Assembly: GCA_002254365.1 (NCBI GenBank)
Contig: NIUT01000012.1
Location: 1-59,976, forward strand
Direction of reading: 5' to 3'
Source of the DNA: Nitrospira sp. UW-LDO-01
Lineage (GTDB): Bacteria > Nitrospirota > Nitrospiria > Nitrospirales > Nitrospiraceae
DNA length: 59,976 bases
The notes under the pieces were generated by a model. That model was not told the origin of the DNA, did not search any database, and worked only from the letters and a program-made list of their open reading frames with translations. A program made the position numbers and the translations under genes. Shown one piece after another: positions 17,672-25,835 of this stretch; position 1 is the first letter of the stretch; each line of letters starts with the position of its first letter.

Positions 17672-19708
17672 TCAGGCCGCGTTTTCCAACCAGGGCGCCA
17701 ATGCGTGATGCAGCTGATCGAAGGTAAAGGGTTTGGCCAAGTATCCATCCATCCCGGCCGCCAGGCACTGTTCTCGATCGCCCTCCATCGCATTGGCTGT
17801 GAGCGCGACAATGGGGAGGCGGCGACGCTGGGGGCGGCGGTTTTCTTGTTCGCGAATCAACCGAGAAGCGTTCAGGCCATCAAGGTTCGGCATCTGGCAA
17901 TCCATGAGAATCAAATCGTAGGATCGGGCGTTGACTGCATCGAGCACTTCCCGTCCATCTTCGGCAATCTCCACCGTACATCCCAACAACTCCAGCATCG
18001 CCACGGCGATTTCACGGTTCACGACATTGTCTTCTGCGAGCAAGACGGTTCCGTGGAGAGTGGCTGGAGCCTGTTGAAGCGCTGTTAGGACTGATGACAT
18101 TTTGTTGTCCGGACCAACCTCCAGCGGAACGGTAAACCCGAACGTCGAGCCGAGACCTGGTGTGCTTTCGAGGTCAACGGTTCCTCCCATCAGGTGAACA
18201 AGCTGTTTGACGATTGTGAGACCGAGACCCGTTCCTCCAAACTTGCGGGTCGTTGATCCGTCTGCTTGGGCAAATGCATCGAAAACGTGGGCCTGCGATT
18301 CACATGGGATGCCGATACCGGTATCACGAACCGTGACACGAAGGAGGATCTGTTCCGGATCACGCTTGAGGCAGTCTGCGCACACGGCGATTGATCCGGT
18401 GGTGGTAAATTTAATGGAGTTTCCGATCAGATTCAGTAGGATTTGCCTGAGTCGTGTCGGATCTCCCCGGAGCACCGTGGGAATGGTCGGCGTTACTGTG
18501 GCGGATAGGGAAAGCCCCTTTTGGCGAGCGGCTTCTGAAAAGAGCTTGACTGCATCATCAAGGAGGTGGGAGAGGTCAATATCGGTGTGCTCGAGCTGGA
18601 GCTTCCCGGCCTCGATCTTTGAGTAATCCAGAATGTCATTGATGATTGTGAGTAATGAGGCGGCAGATTGTTGCACGGTATGAGCCATATGGCGTTGTTT
18701 CTCGGTGAGAGGAGTCGCCAGGAGCAGTTCGGTCATGCCGAGAACTCCGTTCATGGGGGTACGGATTTCATGACTCATATTGGCCAGGAATTGAGACTTT
18801 GCGACACTGGCCGCTTCGGCGGCATCTTTCGCGAGCGTCAATTCTTGTTGAACAACCTTGAGCGTCGTAATGTCCGAGGCGACACCCAAGAAACTTGTGA
18901 TCGCCCCTTCGGGATTGTGTAAAGCTGTGATAGTCAGGAGGACGGTGAGTCGACTCCCATCCTTTCTAATGTAGGTCCACTCATGGGCATTGGGAAGTCC
19001 TCGACGACACTTTTCGACGAAGACGTCAAAGCCTGGTTCTAAGTCAATGCCAAGCTCCGCAGAAAATGCCTGGGCACGTGCCACCACTTCCTGGGGGTCG
19101 TGGAAAATCGCTGGTGTCTGTTTCCCAACCAATTCTTCAGCCGAGTAACCCAAGAGCTGTTCAGCGGCAGGATTGAACACGCGGATGATTCCATCCGGTG
19201 TCGCCGAGATGATGGCGTGCCCGGCATTGTCCAGGATCGCCTTCTGAAACTCAGACAAGTCGCGAAGCGCTTGTTCCGTGCGCTTCTGTTCACCGATGTC
19301 TCGTACGGTGGCCTGTAAACCCGTTTGTCCCTTCAATGTAATTCGAGTCAGCAGGACGGTCGCCGCGAAGTTTGGTCCGTTGATACGGCGATGGGTCCAT
19401 TCAAAAAAGTGCGATCCGTTCTCCATGGCTTGTCGAATCACTTTTGGGGCTTTATCGGCTGAGCATTCGCCGTCTGGCTGGAGAACAGGCGATACATCCC
19501 ATGGGCCTAGTGTGGTGAAGTGCTCGATGCTCATGGCTCCGAACAGGGCAACGGTTGCAGGATTGCATGTGGTGAATTTCCATTCCGGCGGAAACAGCAG
19601 CATGATGGCGTCACGCGACGATTCGAACAGTTCACGGTACTTGGTTTCGCTTTCCCGTAATGCCTGCTCTGTCTGGATATGTTCCGATGGCTGATTCATG
19701 TCAGACAC
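17672..19708 (-). CDS. Cytoplasmic hybrid sensor histidine kinase (PAS-PAS-HisKA-HATPase-REC)
   Basis: The 678-residue protein has two PAS domains (about 17-135 and 148-275), a HisKA dimerisation domain with phospho-acceptor H313 in MSHEIRTPMNG, an ATPase domain with DTGIGIP and GGTGLGLTIVKQL, and a C-terminal receiver with LLAEDN and the phospho-acceptor D603 in LMDCQMPNLDGL. No membrane span or signal peptide is visible, so it should sense a cytoplasmic cue through the PAS domains. No Hpt or cognate regulator gene lies beside it. The start is a GTG; an ATG three codons on is an alternative. Confidence 0.93.
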   Translation of the reverse strand: MSDMNQPSEHIQTEQALRESETKYRELFESSRDAIMLLFPPEWKFTTCNPATVALFGAMSIEHFTTLGPWDVSPVLQPDGECSADKAPKVIRQAMENGSHFFEWTHRRINGPNFAATVLLTRITLKGQTGLQATVRDIGEQKRTEQALRDLSEFQKAILDNAGHAIISATPDGIIRVFNPAAEQLLGYSAEELVGKQTPAIFHDPQEVVARAQAFSAELGIDLEPGFDVFVEKCRRGLPNAHEWTYIRKDGSRLTVLLTITALHNPEGAITSFLGVASDITTLKVVQQELTLAKDAAEAASVAKSQFLANMSHEIRTPMNGVLGMTELLLATPLTEKQRHMAHTVQQSAASLLTIINDILDYSKIEAGKLQLEHTDIDLSHLLDDAVKLFSEAARQKGLSLSATVTPTIPTVLRGDPTRLRQILLNLIGNSIKFTTTGSIAVCADCLKRDPEQILLRVTVRDTGIGIPCESQAHVFDAFAQADGSTTRKFGGTGLGLTIVKQLVHLMGGTVDLESTPGLGSTFGFTVPLEVGPDNKMSSVLTALQQAPATLHGTVLLAEDNVVNREIAVAMLELLGCTVEIAEDGREVLDAVNARSYDLILMDCQMPNLDGLNASRLIREQENRRPQRRRLPIVALTANAMEGDREQCLAAGMDGYLAKPFTFDQLHHALAPWLENAA

Positions 19709-20144
19709 TTCAGAAACGATAGGGGAAGACAGATTTCATTGTATGGGTGGGAACGACGGTCACTCGATGGAAATGTGGTGCGCAATTGCGTTGCCGGAGA
19801 CAGCGCTGTCCGCCCATCGATGTTTTGTGTAAGTGGTCTGAATCCTCAAGAAAATTTCATCACATTTTCCGCGAAAAATCGAGCTGTTCGAGATATTGCT
19901 CCTTGAGGCGAGTAGAGAATTACACCACGTATGCTTCGTTAAGGCCCGCTCTTGCTCTACGGGGAATACGCGGATGAATGTAGGGGGAAGGCAATTCGTC
20001 GATTGGTTTGATTTCTTTCAGATGGAGAGTGCGGCTGGGCCAGTGCTTGATTGATACGGTGACATTGACTGGTCGCCCTGAGCCCGTCGAAGAGCTTAGG
20101 GTGAACGGAAAGTTAAGGCGCTTATGGGATGCTACACCAGGAGA
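19709..20144 (+). other. Intergenic region between kinase and queF
   Basis: This stretch separates the start of the kinase gene from the end of queF, both on the minus strand. It holds a REP-like hairpin (annotated separately) and a TACAAT -10-like hexamer facing the kinase at about 19740, with no clear -35. No gene was recognised. Confidence 0.6.
20075..20102 (+). repeat. REP-like hairpin (CCCTGAGC ... GCTTAGGG)
   Basis: A 9-bp stem, 20075-20083 with 20094-20102 including two G-T pairs, closes a 10-nt loop CCGTCGAAGA. It is followed by TGAACGG. Sequences of this form (CTGAGC...TCGAAG...) are widespread dispersed intergenic repeats in many bacterial genomes. Here it lies just downstream of queF and could also act as a weak transcription barrier. 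Confidence 0.6.
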
Positions 20145-20573
20145 TTACAGCTTTTGTGTAGGGTAGCGAGCCTCAATCTTGCTCGAGAGCCCGCCTCGTG
20201 CCGTGAATGTGCCGGTCACTGTTGCCCACACAGGCCGACAGGATGTGACGATATCCTGGAGGATACGGTTCACGGCGTTCTCATAGAAGATCCCGAGATT
20301 CCGGTACGCGTGGATGTACATTTTGAGTGCCTTGAGTTCAAGGCACTCTTTATCCGGCATGTAGTGGAGCGTGATCGTGCCGAAATCCGGCAAATTTGTT
20401 TTGGGGCAAATCGCCGTGTACTCTGGAATTTCGATGGTAATCTCATACCCCTTATACTGATTGGGGAAGGTTTCAATCTCGGGCAAGGGGGCGGTGATGC
20501 CGCTTTTGGCATGCCGCTCATTGTAGCCGAGCTTGGTGGCCTTAGGTTTTCTTCCGACCGTTTCACGTTTCAC
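20145..20573 (-). CDS. queF: NADPH-dependent 7-cyano-7-deazaguanine reductase
   Basis: The 142-residue, single-domain QueF reduces preQ0 to preQ1 in queuosine biosynthesis. The active-site Cys is in ICPKTNLPDFGTI, and the QueF NADPH-binding motif is ELKALKMY. The conserved FENAVNRILQDI and C-terminal ARGGLSSKIEARYP regions are present. The assigned GTG start lies within a 7-bp tandem repeat (TGAAACG on the coding strand), so the N-terminus (MKRETVGRKPKA) may be a by-product of the repeat. No other queuosine gene is in the window. Confidence 0.93.
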   Translation of the reverse strand: MKRETVGRKPKATKLGYNERHAKSGITAPLPEIETFPNQYKGYEITIEIPEYTAICPKTNLPDFGTITLHYMPDKECLELKALKMYIHAYRNLGIFYENAVNRILQDIVTSCRPVWATVTGTFTARGGLSSKIEARYPTQKL

Positions 20574-20581
20574 GTTTCACG
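20561..20581 (+). repeat. Three-copy 7-bp tandem repeat (TTTCACG) at the queF start
   Basis: TTTCACG occurs three times without a break (20561-20567, 20568-20574, 20575-20581). On the queF strand each unit supplies a GTG in a different frame, and the middle one is the apparent start. Slippage here would change which frame is open at the N-terminus or the Shine-Dalgarno spacing. Confidence 0.8.
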
Positions 20582-20586
20582 CCTCA

Positions 20587-20835
20587 CTACACTTGTTTCA
20601 TCCAATCAGTCTGACCGATCTTTTCCAGTTCGAGGTACAGGGAGACCCATGGACACTTCATCTCAGGGTAGACCTCGCACAGTCCACCTTTCCGGACTCC
20701 TCCGCAGGGACCATGTGCCATGAATTTGGGGCACTCGGCCTTAAGTGTGTTATCAGGAATCGGGGGGCGCTTATGCACTCCACCAACATGAGTCCCAGCC
20801 TCGTCTTCGCCGGGGATTAGTACTCGCAGTGCCAT
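20587..20835 (-). CDS. metV: MetV-like Cys-rich subunit (MTHFR C-terminal domain family)
   Basis: From the ATG at 20835 the product is an 82-residue protein with the pattern CPKFMAHGPCGGVRKGGLCEV and a following KCPW. This is characteristic of the methylene-tetrahydrofolate reductase C-terminal domain family, known as MetV in acetogens. MetV is an iron-sulfur/zinc partner of MetF. Here metF is encoded 5 kb away with folD. A TTG start 12 codons upstream is possible. The gene is 13 bp from queF on the same strand, so the two are probably co-transcribed. Confidence 0.8.
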   Translation of the reverse strand: MALRVLIPGEDEAGTHVGGVHKRPPIPDNTLKAECPKFMAHGPCGGVRKGGLCEVYPEMKCPWVSLYLELEKIGQTDWMKQV

Positions 20836-21278
20836 GCACCGCAGTGTAAACAGATTGTGGTAGATCGGCAATCTCTAAACATGAATTGGCATGCATAAAC
20901 CAAGCAATCTCTCAGCAACCAGTTCCATCACTTGGGGCAAATGGCCTACGTCCGACCGTCGGGCCTAGGTCTTCTTTTGAAAACCTTGGGCCCTCTTTGA
21001 AGTTGCGTTGATTTTCGTGACGTTATACTATCTTTGGGGATTTGTGGCAGCCTGCAGCCCGGTGGAATTACCGGCTGTGCAGAGAAAAGGCCGTACAAAC
21101 ATTGACAGTCTTTTTTCAGCTTTGCTAGGATGCCCAAGGGTTGGTGGTTCGGTTAGGGCGTGCCGAATAGTTCAAACCCTCAAGCCCTCAAGTTTTCATT
21201 CGTGAGTCATGATGTCGGTAGCGTGGCGAAAATATGCGCAACGGTATGCCGTTGCCAACGATATAAGGGAGGTGCCTA
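20836..21278 (+). other. Intergenic region and 5' leader of the oxidoreductase operon
   Basis: This gap between divergent metV and the oxidoreductase operon has no gene. It contains the strong promoter annotated separately and a leader of about 140 nt with a stem (21238-21244 with 21249-21255, loop TATG) just before the Shine-Dalgarno. A leader this long could hold regulation, but no known riboswitch was recognised. Confidence 0.5.
21102..21131 (+). promoter_or_regulatory. Strong sigma70-type promoter of the 2-oxoacid:ferredoxin oxidoreductase operon
   Basis: A perfect TTGACA (21102-21107) and TAGGAT (21126-21131) are separated by 18 bp. Transcription would begin near 21138, leaving a leader of about 140 nt before the first gene. 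Confidence 0.75.
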
Positions 21279-22172
21279 ATGAGCCTTGATTATGTCAAGT
21301 TCTCCAACGGATTTGAAAAGTTTATGCCGAAGGAATATCGAGATTTGGTAGAGCATGGACCGTTTGGAAAGAAGGTCTCGGTTTCACAGGTGGGTAGTTT
21401 CAAGGAAGTGCTCGAAGAGCATCCCATGTGTGCAGGTTGCGCGATGACCCTCTTCATTCGTCTGGCCATGGTGGCGTTCCCCAATCCGGAAGACACGATT
21501 ACCGTCGGGACCGCCGGTTGTGGTCGTCTCGCTATTTCTCAAGCTGCGATCCCCTTTGTCTATGGCAACTACGGCGATCAAAACGGAGTGGCGAGCGGCC
21601 TTTCACGTGGTCTCCGCCTTCGCTTCGGCGACAAGCCTAAAGATGTGGTCGTGATGGCCGGCGACGGAGGAACAGCCGACATCGGGTTCCAGCAAGTGCT
21701 CCATTCGTGGTTCCGCAAGGAACGATTTACGACCATCATGTTGGACAATGAAGTGTATGGAAATACCGGTGGCCAAGAAAGCGGTATGACCAACCGCGGT
21801 GCGGTGTTGAAGATGGCCCCTCTCGGGAAGAAGTTCGAGAAGATGGACATGCTGCAGATGGCGAAGGTCGCGGGTTGCGCCTATGTGGCCACTGTGGTGC
21901 CGAATAATCCACGTCGTGTGGAAAGCGTCATCAAGAAAGCCGTGCTGATCGCACGCGAAGTGGGATCGACCTATATTCAAGCATACACATCGTGCAACAT
22001 TGAGTATGCCATTCCAACCGATAAGGTCATGGAAGACGCGAAGACGGTTGAAAATGATCGATATCAGTTCACGGAGTATGTCAGTGAAGAAGCGAAGCAG
22101 TACCTCACTGAGCGCTATGGCTACAAGGAATTTCTTGCCAAGCCGGCTGCTGCAATTCCTAACAAGGCCTAA
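21279..22172 (+). CDS. 2-oxoacid:ferredoxin oxidoreductase, beta (TPP-binding) subunit
   Basis: The 297-residue protein has the thiamine-diphosphate signature GDGGTADIGFQQVL...NEVYGNTGGQ, and the [4Fe-4S]-ligand Cys in HPMCAGCAM, TAGCGR and TSCNIEY, as in PorB/ForB. It is the catalytic subunit that binds the acyl-TPP intermediate in pyruvate or 2-oxoglutarate synthase. AAGGGAGGTG precedes the ATG. It is the first gene of a five-gene operon with order beta-gamma-delta-epsilon-alpha. Substrate choice (acetyl-CoA or succinyl-CoA) cannot be read from the motifs. Confidence 0.93.
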   Translation: MSLDYVKFSNGFEKFMPKEYRDLVEHGPFGKKVSVSQVGSFKEVLEEHPMCAGCAMTLFIRLAMVAFPNPEDTITVGTAGCGRLAISQAAIPFVYGNYGDQNGVASGLSRGLRLRFGDKPKDVVVMAGDGGTADIGFQQVLHSWFRKERFTTIMLDNEVYGNTGGQESGMTNRGAVLKMAPLGKKFEKMDMLQMAKVAGCAYVATVVPNNPRRVESVIKKAVLIAREVGSTYIQAYTSCNIEYAIPTDKVMEDAKTVENDRYQFTEYVSEEAKQYLTERYGYKEFLAKPAAAIPNKA

Positions 22173-22193
22173 GCGAACGAAGGAGAGTCCACG

Positions 22194-22910
22194 ATGGCAA
22201 AGCGCTTCAATATTCGAATGGCAGGTGTCGGCGGACAGGGCGTCGTGACCGGATCGCATATTCTGAGCACGGCCGTCATCAATGCCGGTGGTGAAAGCAC
22301 AATCGTGCCGTTCTATGGGTCGGAAAAGCGAATGGCGCCGGTCGAAAGCTATGTGCGAGTTTCAGATGAACCAATCTATGAGATCGGCGAAATTACCTTC
22401 CCGCACATCATTATTATCTTCCACCCTCAAGTCATTACCCACGGCAAGTCATACACGATGCCGTTCTACTTCGGCTTGAAAGAAGATGGGATTGCATTGA
22501 TCAATAATGATGGGCCGATGAATCTCCATCGAGATCAAGCGGCTGAGCTGAAAGAGAGGCGTGCGAAGCTGTATTACTTCCCGGCCACGAAGATCTCGTT
22601 GGAAGTGGCAGGAATGGACCTCGCGACCAACATGGCACTGATGGGCTGTATCGGAGCGATTACAGGGTTGACGACCATGGCCGGACTGGATCAGGCCGTG
22701 AAGGACCGGTTCCTAGGGAAAGGCTTCGTCGTGTCTGGTGGTACGGCCGCCCTCGACAGTGTTGTCGAGCGGAAGTTCAAGAAGAAGCAAGAGCTGATCG
22801 AGAAAAACGTTGCCGTCATGCGGGCCGGATGGAACTACGCTGTTGATCATGGTTGGGCTGCGGCCGATGTCAAACGGGTGGAAGAGCCTGTTGCAGCAGC
22901 CACCGCGTAA
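22194..22910 (+). CDS. 2-oxoacid:ferredoxin oxidoreductase, gamma subunit
   Basis: The 238-residue protein starts with FNIRMAGVGGQGVVTGSHIL, the glycine-rich signature of the gamma subunit family, and continues with the usual IVPFYGSEKRMAPVESYVRVS segment. It binds the CoA-side region of the complex. It lies 21 bp after the beta gene with a GGAG Shine-Dalgarno. Its C-terminal extension, beyond about residue 200, is helical and charged. Confidence 0.92.
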   Translation: MAKRFNIRMAGVGGQGVVTGSHILSTAVINAGGESTIVPFYGSEKRMAPVESYVRVSDEPIYEIGEITFPHIIIIFHPQVITHGKSYTMPFYFGLKEDGIALINNDGPMNLHRDQAAELKERRAKLYYFPATKISLEVAGMDLATNMALMGCIGAITGLTTMAGLDQAVKDRFLGKGFVVSGGTAALDSVVERKFKKKQELIEKNVAVMRAGWNYAVDHGWAAADVKRVEEPVAAATA

Positions 22911-22930
22911 CCGGTTATAAAGGAGTTTCC

Positions 22931-23254
22931 ATGTACCTCGTAGCCGATATCAGTGTCGAGATTTGTGCCGCGAAGAGTTGTAAGCTCTGTACGCAGTACT
23001 GTCCGGAAGCCAACACCATCCTGTACAGCGATGAGATGGGTAAAGATCAAGGGTTCAAGTATGGATCCGCGTATGTCGCGGTCGACCGGTGTAAAGGATG
23101 TGCGCAATGTGTGTGGGTCTGCGACACCATGGCGAAGAATAATGCCATCAAGATGATCATGATCGACCAACTGCCGAAAGCGGCATTGACGGACAATGTT
23201 ACGTACGGAGAAAAGAGCACCACGGCGGTGTTAGCAAGTCCGGTTGTCGGGTAA
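22931..23254 (+). CDS. 2-oxoacid:ferredoxin oxidoreductase, delta subunit (two [4Fe-4S] ferredoxin domain)
   Basis: The 107-residue protein has two cluster motifs: CAAKSCKLCTQYCPEA (Cx4CxxCx3CP) and CKGCAQCVWVCDTMA (CxxCxxCx3C). It is the electron-wire subunit that exchanges electrons with external ferredoxin. AGGAG stands upstream of the ATG. The gap to the gamma gene is 20 bp. The first motif has four residues between the first two Cys instead of two, as in five-subunit enzymes of autotrophs; this is a family feature rather than damage. Confidence 0.9.
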   Translation: MYLVADISVEICAAKSCKLCTQYCPEANTILYSDEMGKDQGFKYGSAYVAVDRCKGCAQCVWVCDTMAKNNAIKMIMIDQLPKAALTDNVTYGEKSTTAVLASPVVG

Positions 23255-23270
23255 GGAAAGGGAATCAGGC

Positions 23271-24035
23271 GTGGCAATCACACAAGATACGAGAGAGCGA
23301 ATCATCGTGCCGGGTCCGGCTGGGTTCCATCCACCGTCTGCGGCTCAGTTAGGTGTCGACCTGCCAGATCCAGGGCAGGGGTTGTACTATGGCCTTCTGG
23401 AGCCAAACGAGGAAGTTGTCATTGAAGAAATGGCTCGCAAAATGCTGACGAGCCCGAATGCGACAATTTTCCCTGGTCCCCTGCTCTTGTGGGCCTGGAA
23501 CGATCACGCGGTAGAAAAAGCAAAGGCAACATTGGAAATCGCCGCACAGATCCCGGAAGTCATGATTATTCCGATGCCGGACTATCGTCCGAAGTATCCG
23601 AAGATCGATCCGGAAGAAGTCATCAATCCGAATCACCCTAATCTCACGATTTGGGGCAACAAGATCGAGGCCTGTATCTTCATCGGCGTGCATTGCCATT
23701 ATGCCAATCTCACGCTCAAGATGATCCGGGCAGGAACCAATTGCTGCACCATGGCGATCTGTGCCGAACAAGGCCATGAGGATGCCATGCTCACGATTCG
23801 GGACTCTGATACTCTGAAGATCAAGCGTGTCGCGCAGATTTTCAAGCGTGTCCGCGAGCAGATGGGCATCAAGTTGCCGGAGAGCGGAGAGAATGTCCGT
23901 TTTACCGGTACACAATCCAAGGTTCATGGTGGTAAAACCCATACCAATCCAATGGCGTTTGCTCCGACTCCTGGTGGAGCGGGCAGCGCAGCGATGTTCG
24001 GCCATTCTGCGGACCAGATGAAGCGAGAAGGATAG
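23271..24035 (+). CDS. 2-oxoacid:ferredoxin oxidoreductase, fifth (epsilon-like) subunit
   Basis: The GTG at 23271 gives 254 residues starting MAITQDTRERIIVPGPAGF; a frame starting 9 codons earlier overlaps the delta gene and is less likely. The protein has no recognised cofactor motif. It contains VHCHYANLTLKMIRAGTNCCTM, with several Cys and His, and a Gly/Ala-rich tail. A fifth subunit of this kind accompanies the oxidoreductases of Hydrogenobacter-type rTCA organisms; its role is unknown. Position inside the operon is the main evidence. Confidence 0.8.
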   Translation: MAITQDTRERIIVPGPAGFHPPSAAQLGVDLPDPGQGLYYGLLEPNEEVVIEEMARKMLTSPNATIFPGPLLLWAWNDHAVEKAKATLEIAAQIPEVMIIPMPDYRPKYPKIDPEEVINPNHPNLTIWGNKIEACIFIGVHCHYANLTLKMIRAGTNCCTMAICAEQGHEDAMLTIRDSDTLKIKRVAQIFKRVREQMGIKLPESGENVRFTGTQSKVHGGKTHTNPMAFAPTPGGAGSAAMFGHSADQMKREG

Positions 24036-24076
24036 GCTGAGCGAGCAGCTCACCGTCCATATAGAGAGGTGCGAAT

Positions 24077-25411
24077 ATGAGCGAAACCGAAGTGAAGAGC
24101 AATCCCCAGGGCGATCCGATCACCAGCGTGGCGGCTCCGACGAGCGCTAAAAAACAAGATCCGCATGGTGAAGCAAAACGACAGAAAGTGGTGACTCCTG
24201 AATACATGTTTCTTGAGGCACCGCGCACGAAGGAATTTATCACGGGCAGCGAAGCGGCCAAGGAGGCTATTCGCCGGTCAAACGTGGATTTAGCCATTGC
24301 CTATCCGATCACACCTCAGAGTGAAACCATGCAGCTGGTCGGAGTGCTCTACGGCGAAGGGTACGTGAAAGAGTATTATCGTGGTGAAGAAGAAGTCGGT
24401 GTCATGGCGGCCATCGCCGGAGGCTCTCGCGCCGGCGTTCGATGCTATACGGCTACTGCGGGACCCGGTACGTTGCGAGGATTGGAAGGTATTGCGTCAT
24501 GGCCAGGCCACCGGCTTCCGGTAGTTGCCATGTTCACCTGTCGCGTCGTCAACGCGCCGCTTGCCATTCAGCCGGACAATATCGAAGTCGCCTATCTGCT
24601 GAATTGCGGAATGATCGTGTTCCATGCTGAAAATCAACAGGACATGTTCGACTTCACGCTAGCAGGTTTCACGATCAGTGAGAAAAACGATGTGACCTTG
24701 CCGGTGGGGGTGTGCTGCGATGGGTTCTTTGTAACACACGCACGTGGCTACGTGCGGATGCAAGATCGTGGGATCAAGTTGCCGCCACGTGAGGCCTGGC
24801 GCGGTGCCGTGCCGGTGCTCGATGCGGAGAATCCTCCCGCTCGTCTGTCTCGTGATGCCCCAGTTCAGAAGTCGAACTTCATGGCTTACAACATTCATGC
24901 GGTCTGGCAGCAAGAAGTGTGGGCGGCTGTCGAACGGTCGCGTAAGTATATCAATCAGTACATGGGCGGCCTACTGACCGCAGAAAACGTCGATGATGCC
25001 GAAGTGATCATCATTGCGTCCGGCAGCGCAGCAGCGCAATCGCGTGAGGCCGTGCGGCTCTGTAAGGACAAGGGGATGAAGGTAGGATTGATCAAGGTCC
25101 GCTCACTCCGCCCGTTTCCGACGAAGGAGCTCCGCCAGTTGTGCGCGAAGGCCAAGCTCATTGTGGTTCCAGAATTCAACTACGTCGGTTGGCTGGCTAA
25201 GGAAGTAGCAACTGCCATTTATGGTTTCTCCAACGCGAAGATCATCGGCGGCCCTCGTGTCTACGGTGGGCAATCGATGCCGGTAGAGTTGATCGTGGAT
25301 GAAGTCGAGTCTGGTCTGACAGGTAAGAAGTCCACGAACGTCGCGATGTCGCAGGTCATGGGTGGTGCCGTCAATCCAGACGAAGTTGCTCAGTTTATGC
25401 GCAGCATCTAG
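24077..25411 (+). CDS. 2-oxoacid:ferredoxin oxidoreductase, alpha subunit
   Basis: The 444-residue protein carries the pyrimidine-binding domain of the enzyme: FITGSEAAKEAIRRSNVDLAIAYPITPQSE, EEEVGVMAAIAGGSRAGVRCYTATAGPG, then a C-terminal domain with VGLIKVRSLRPFPTKELRQL. It pairs with beta to form the active site. A disordered N-terminal extension of about 45 residues precedes the domain. It closes the operon and is followed by a strong terminator. In the rTCA cycle such enzymes carboxylate acetyl-CoA or succinyl-CoA with reduced ferredoxin. Confidence 0.93.
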   Translation: MSETEVKSNPQGDPITSVAAPTSAKKQDPHGEAKRQKVVTPEYMFLEAPRTKEFITGSEAAKEAIRRSNVDLAIAYPITPQSETMQLVGVLYGEGYVKEYYRGEEEVGVMAAIAGGSRAGVRCYTATAGPGTLRGLEGIASWPGHRLPVVAMFTCRVVNAPLAIQPDNIEVAYLLNCGMIVFHAENQQDMFDFTLAGFTISEKNDVTLPVGVCCDGFFVTHARGYVRMQDRGIKLPPREAWRGAVPVLDAENPPARLSRDAPVQKSNFMAYNIHAVWQQEVWAAVERSRKYINQYMGGLLTAENVDDAEVIIIASGSAAAQSREAVRLCKDKGMKVGLIKVRSLRPFPTKELRQLCAKAKLIVVPEFNYVGWLAKEVATAIYGFSNAKIIGGPRVYGGQSMPVELIVDEVESGLTGKKSTNVAMSQVMGGAVNPDEVAQFMRSI

Positions 25412-25432
25412 GCAGCGCGTTGTTATGAAATG

Positions 25433-25470
25433 AAAAGAGCCTGTCCGGGAAACCGGGCAGGCTCTTTTGT
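25433..25470 (+). terminator. Rho-independent terminator of the oxidoreductase operon
   Basis: AAAAGAGCCTG (25433-25443) pairs with CAGGCTCTTTT (25458-25468). An inner CCGG/CCGG pair sits around GAAA, and the run ends in TTTTGTTGTG. The stem is long and GC-rich, just after the alpha subunit stop. Confidence 0.9.
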
Positions 25471-25548
25471 TGTGATGTGGCGCGTTTCTCGTGATGCGTA
25501 TGCCGTGAACTGTCGGCGAACCACGATTTGCGAGATATAAGGCACAAC

Positions 25549-25797
25549 TTATCCCTGTATCTCGTCTTCCACCATTTCCTCGCTGGCAGGCATCCCGTAG
25601 GCGACATATTTGGCGTAGGACAGGTAGATCCCGGCACTGTCCGTCATAGCTTTGGACCCGGCCGTCAGCCGAACGACTTTGTCGGAGCCTGGAGGTTCAA
25701 TGTTTTGGAGCATGCTGACGTGATCGTGCAGGAGCCGGATATATCGCTCCACAGCTGATTCGACGTCTTTATAAGCTTTCAGAATATCATCTGTCAT
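25549..25797 (-). CDS. Small hypothetical protein, helical
   Basis: From the ATG at 25797 (GGGAGG six bases upstream on the minus strand) the product is 82 residues, starting MTDDILKAYKDVESAVERY. It is acidic and mostly helical, with no cofactor motif, signal peptide or Cys. It diverges from the Rsm22-like gene with only 38 bp between the two starts, so they share a regulatory region. Function is unknown. Confidence 0.65.
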   Translation of the reverse strand: MTDDILKAYKDVESAVERYIRLLHDHVSMLQNIEPPGSDKVVRLTAGSKAMTDSAGIYLSYAKYVAYGMPASEEMVEDEIQG

Positions 25798-25823
25798 GGT
25801 TGTCCTCCCTGATACCTTGAGCA

Positions 25824-25829
25824 TACACT
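25824..25829 (+). promoter_or_regulatory. -10 box (TACACT) giving a leaderless transcript of the Rsm22-like gene
   Basis: TACACT ends six bases before the ATG at 25836. No Shine-Dalgarno lies between them, and a clear -35 was not identified. The start of transcription would coincide with the start codon. Confidence 0.4.
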
Positions 25830-25835
25830 ACGCCT

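Noticed and set aside
20075-20102. Reading the REP-like hairpin as the queF terminator
   Set aside because: It has no T-run on the minus strand and matches a widespread dispersed repeat, so it is annotated as a repeat.
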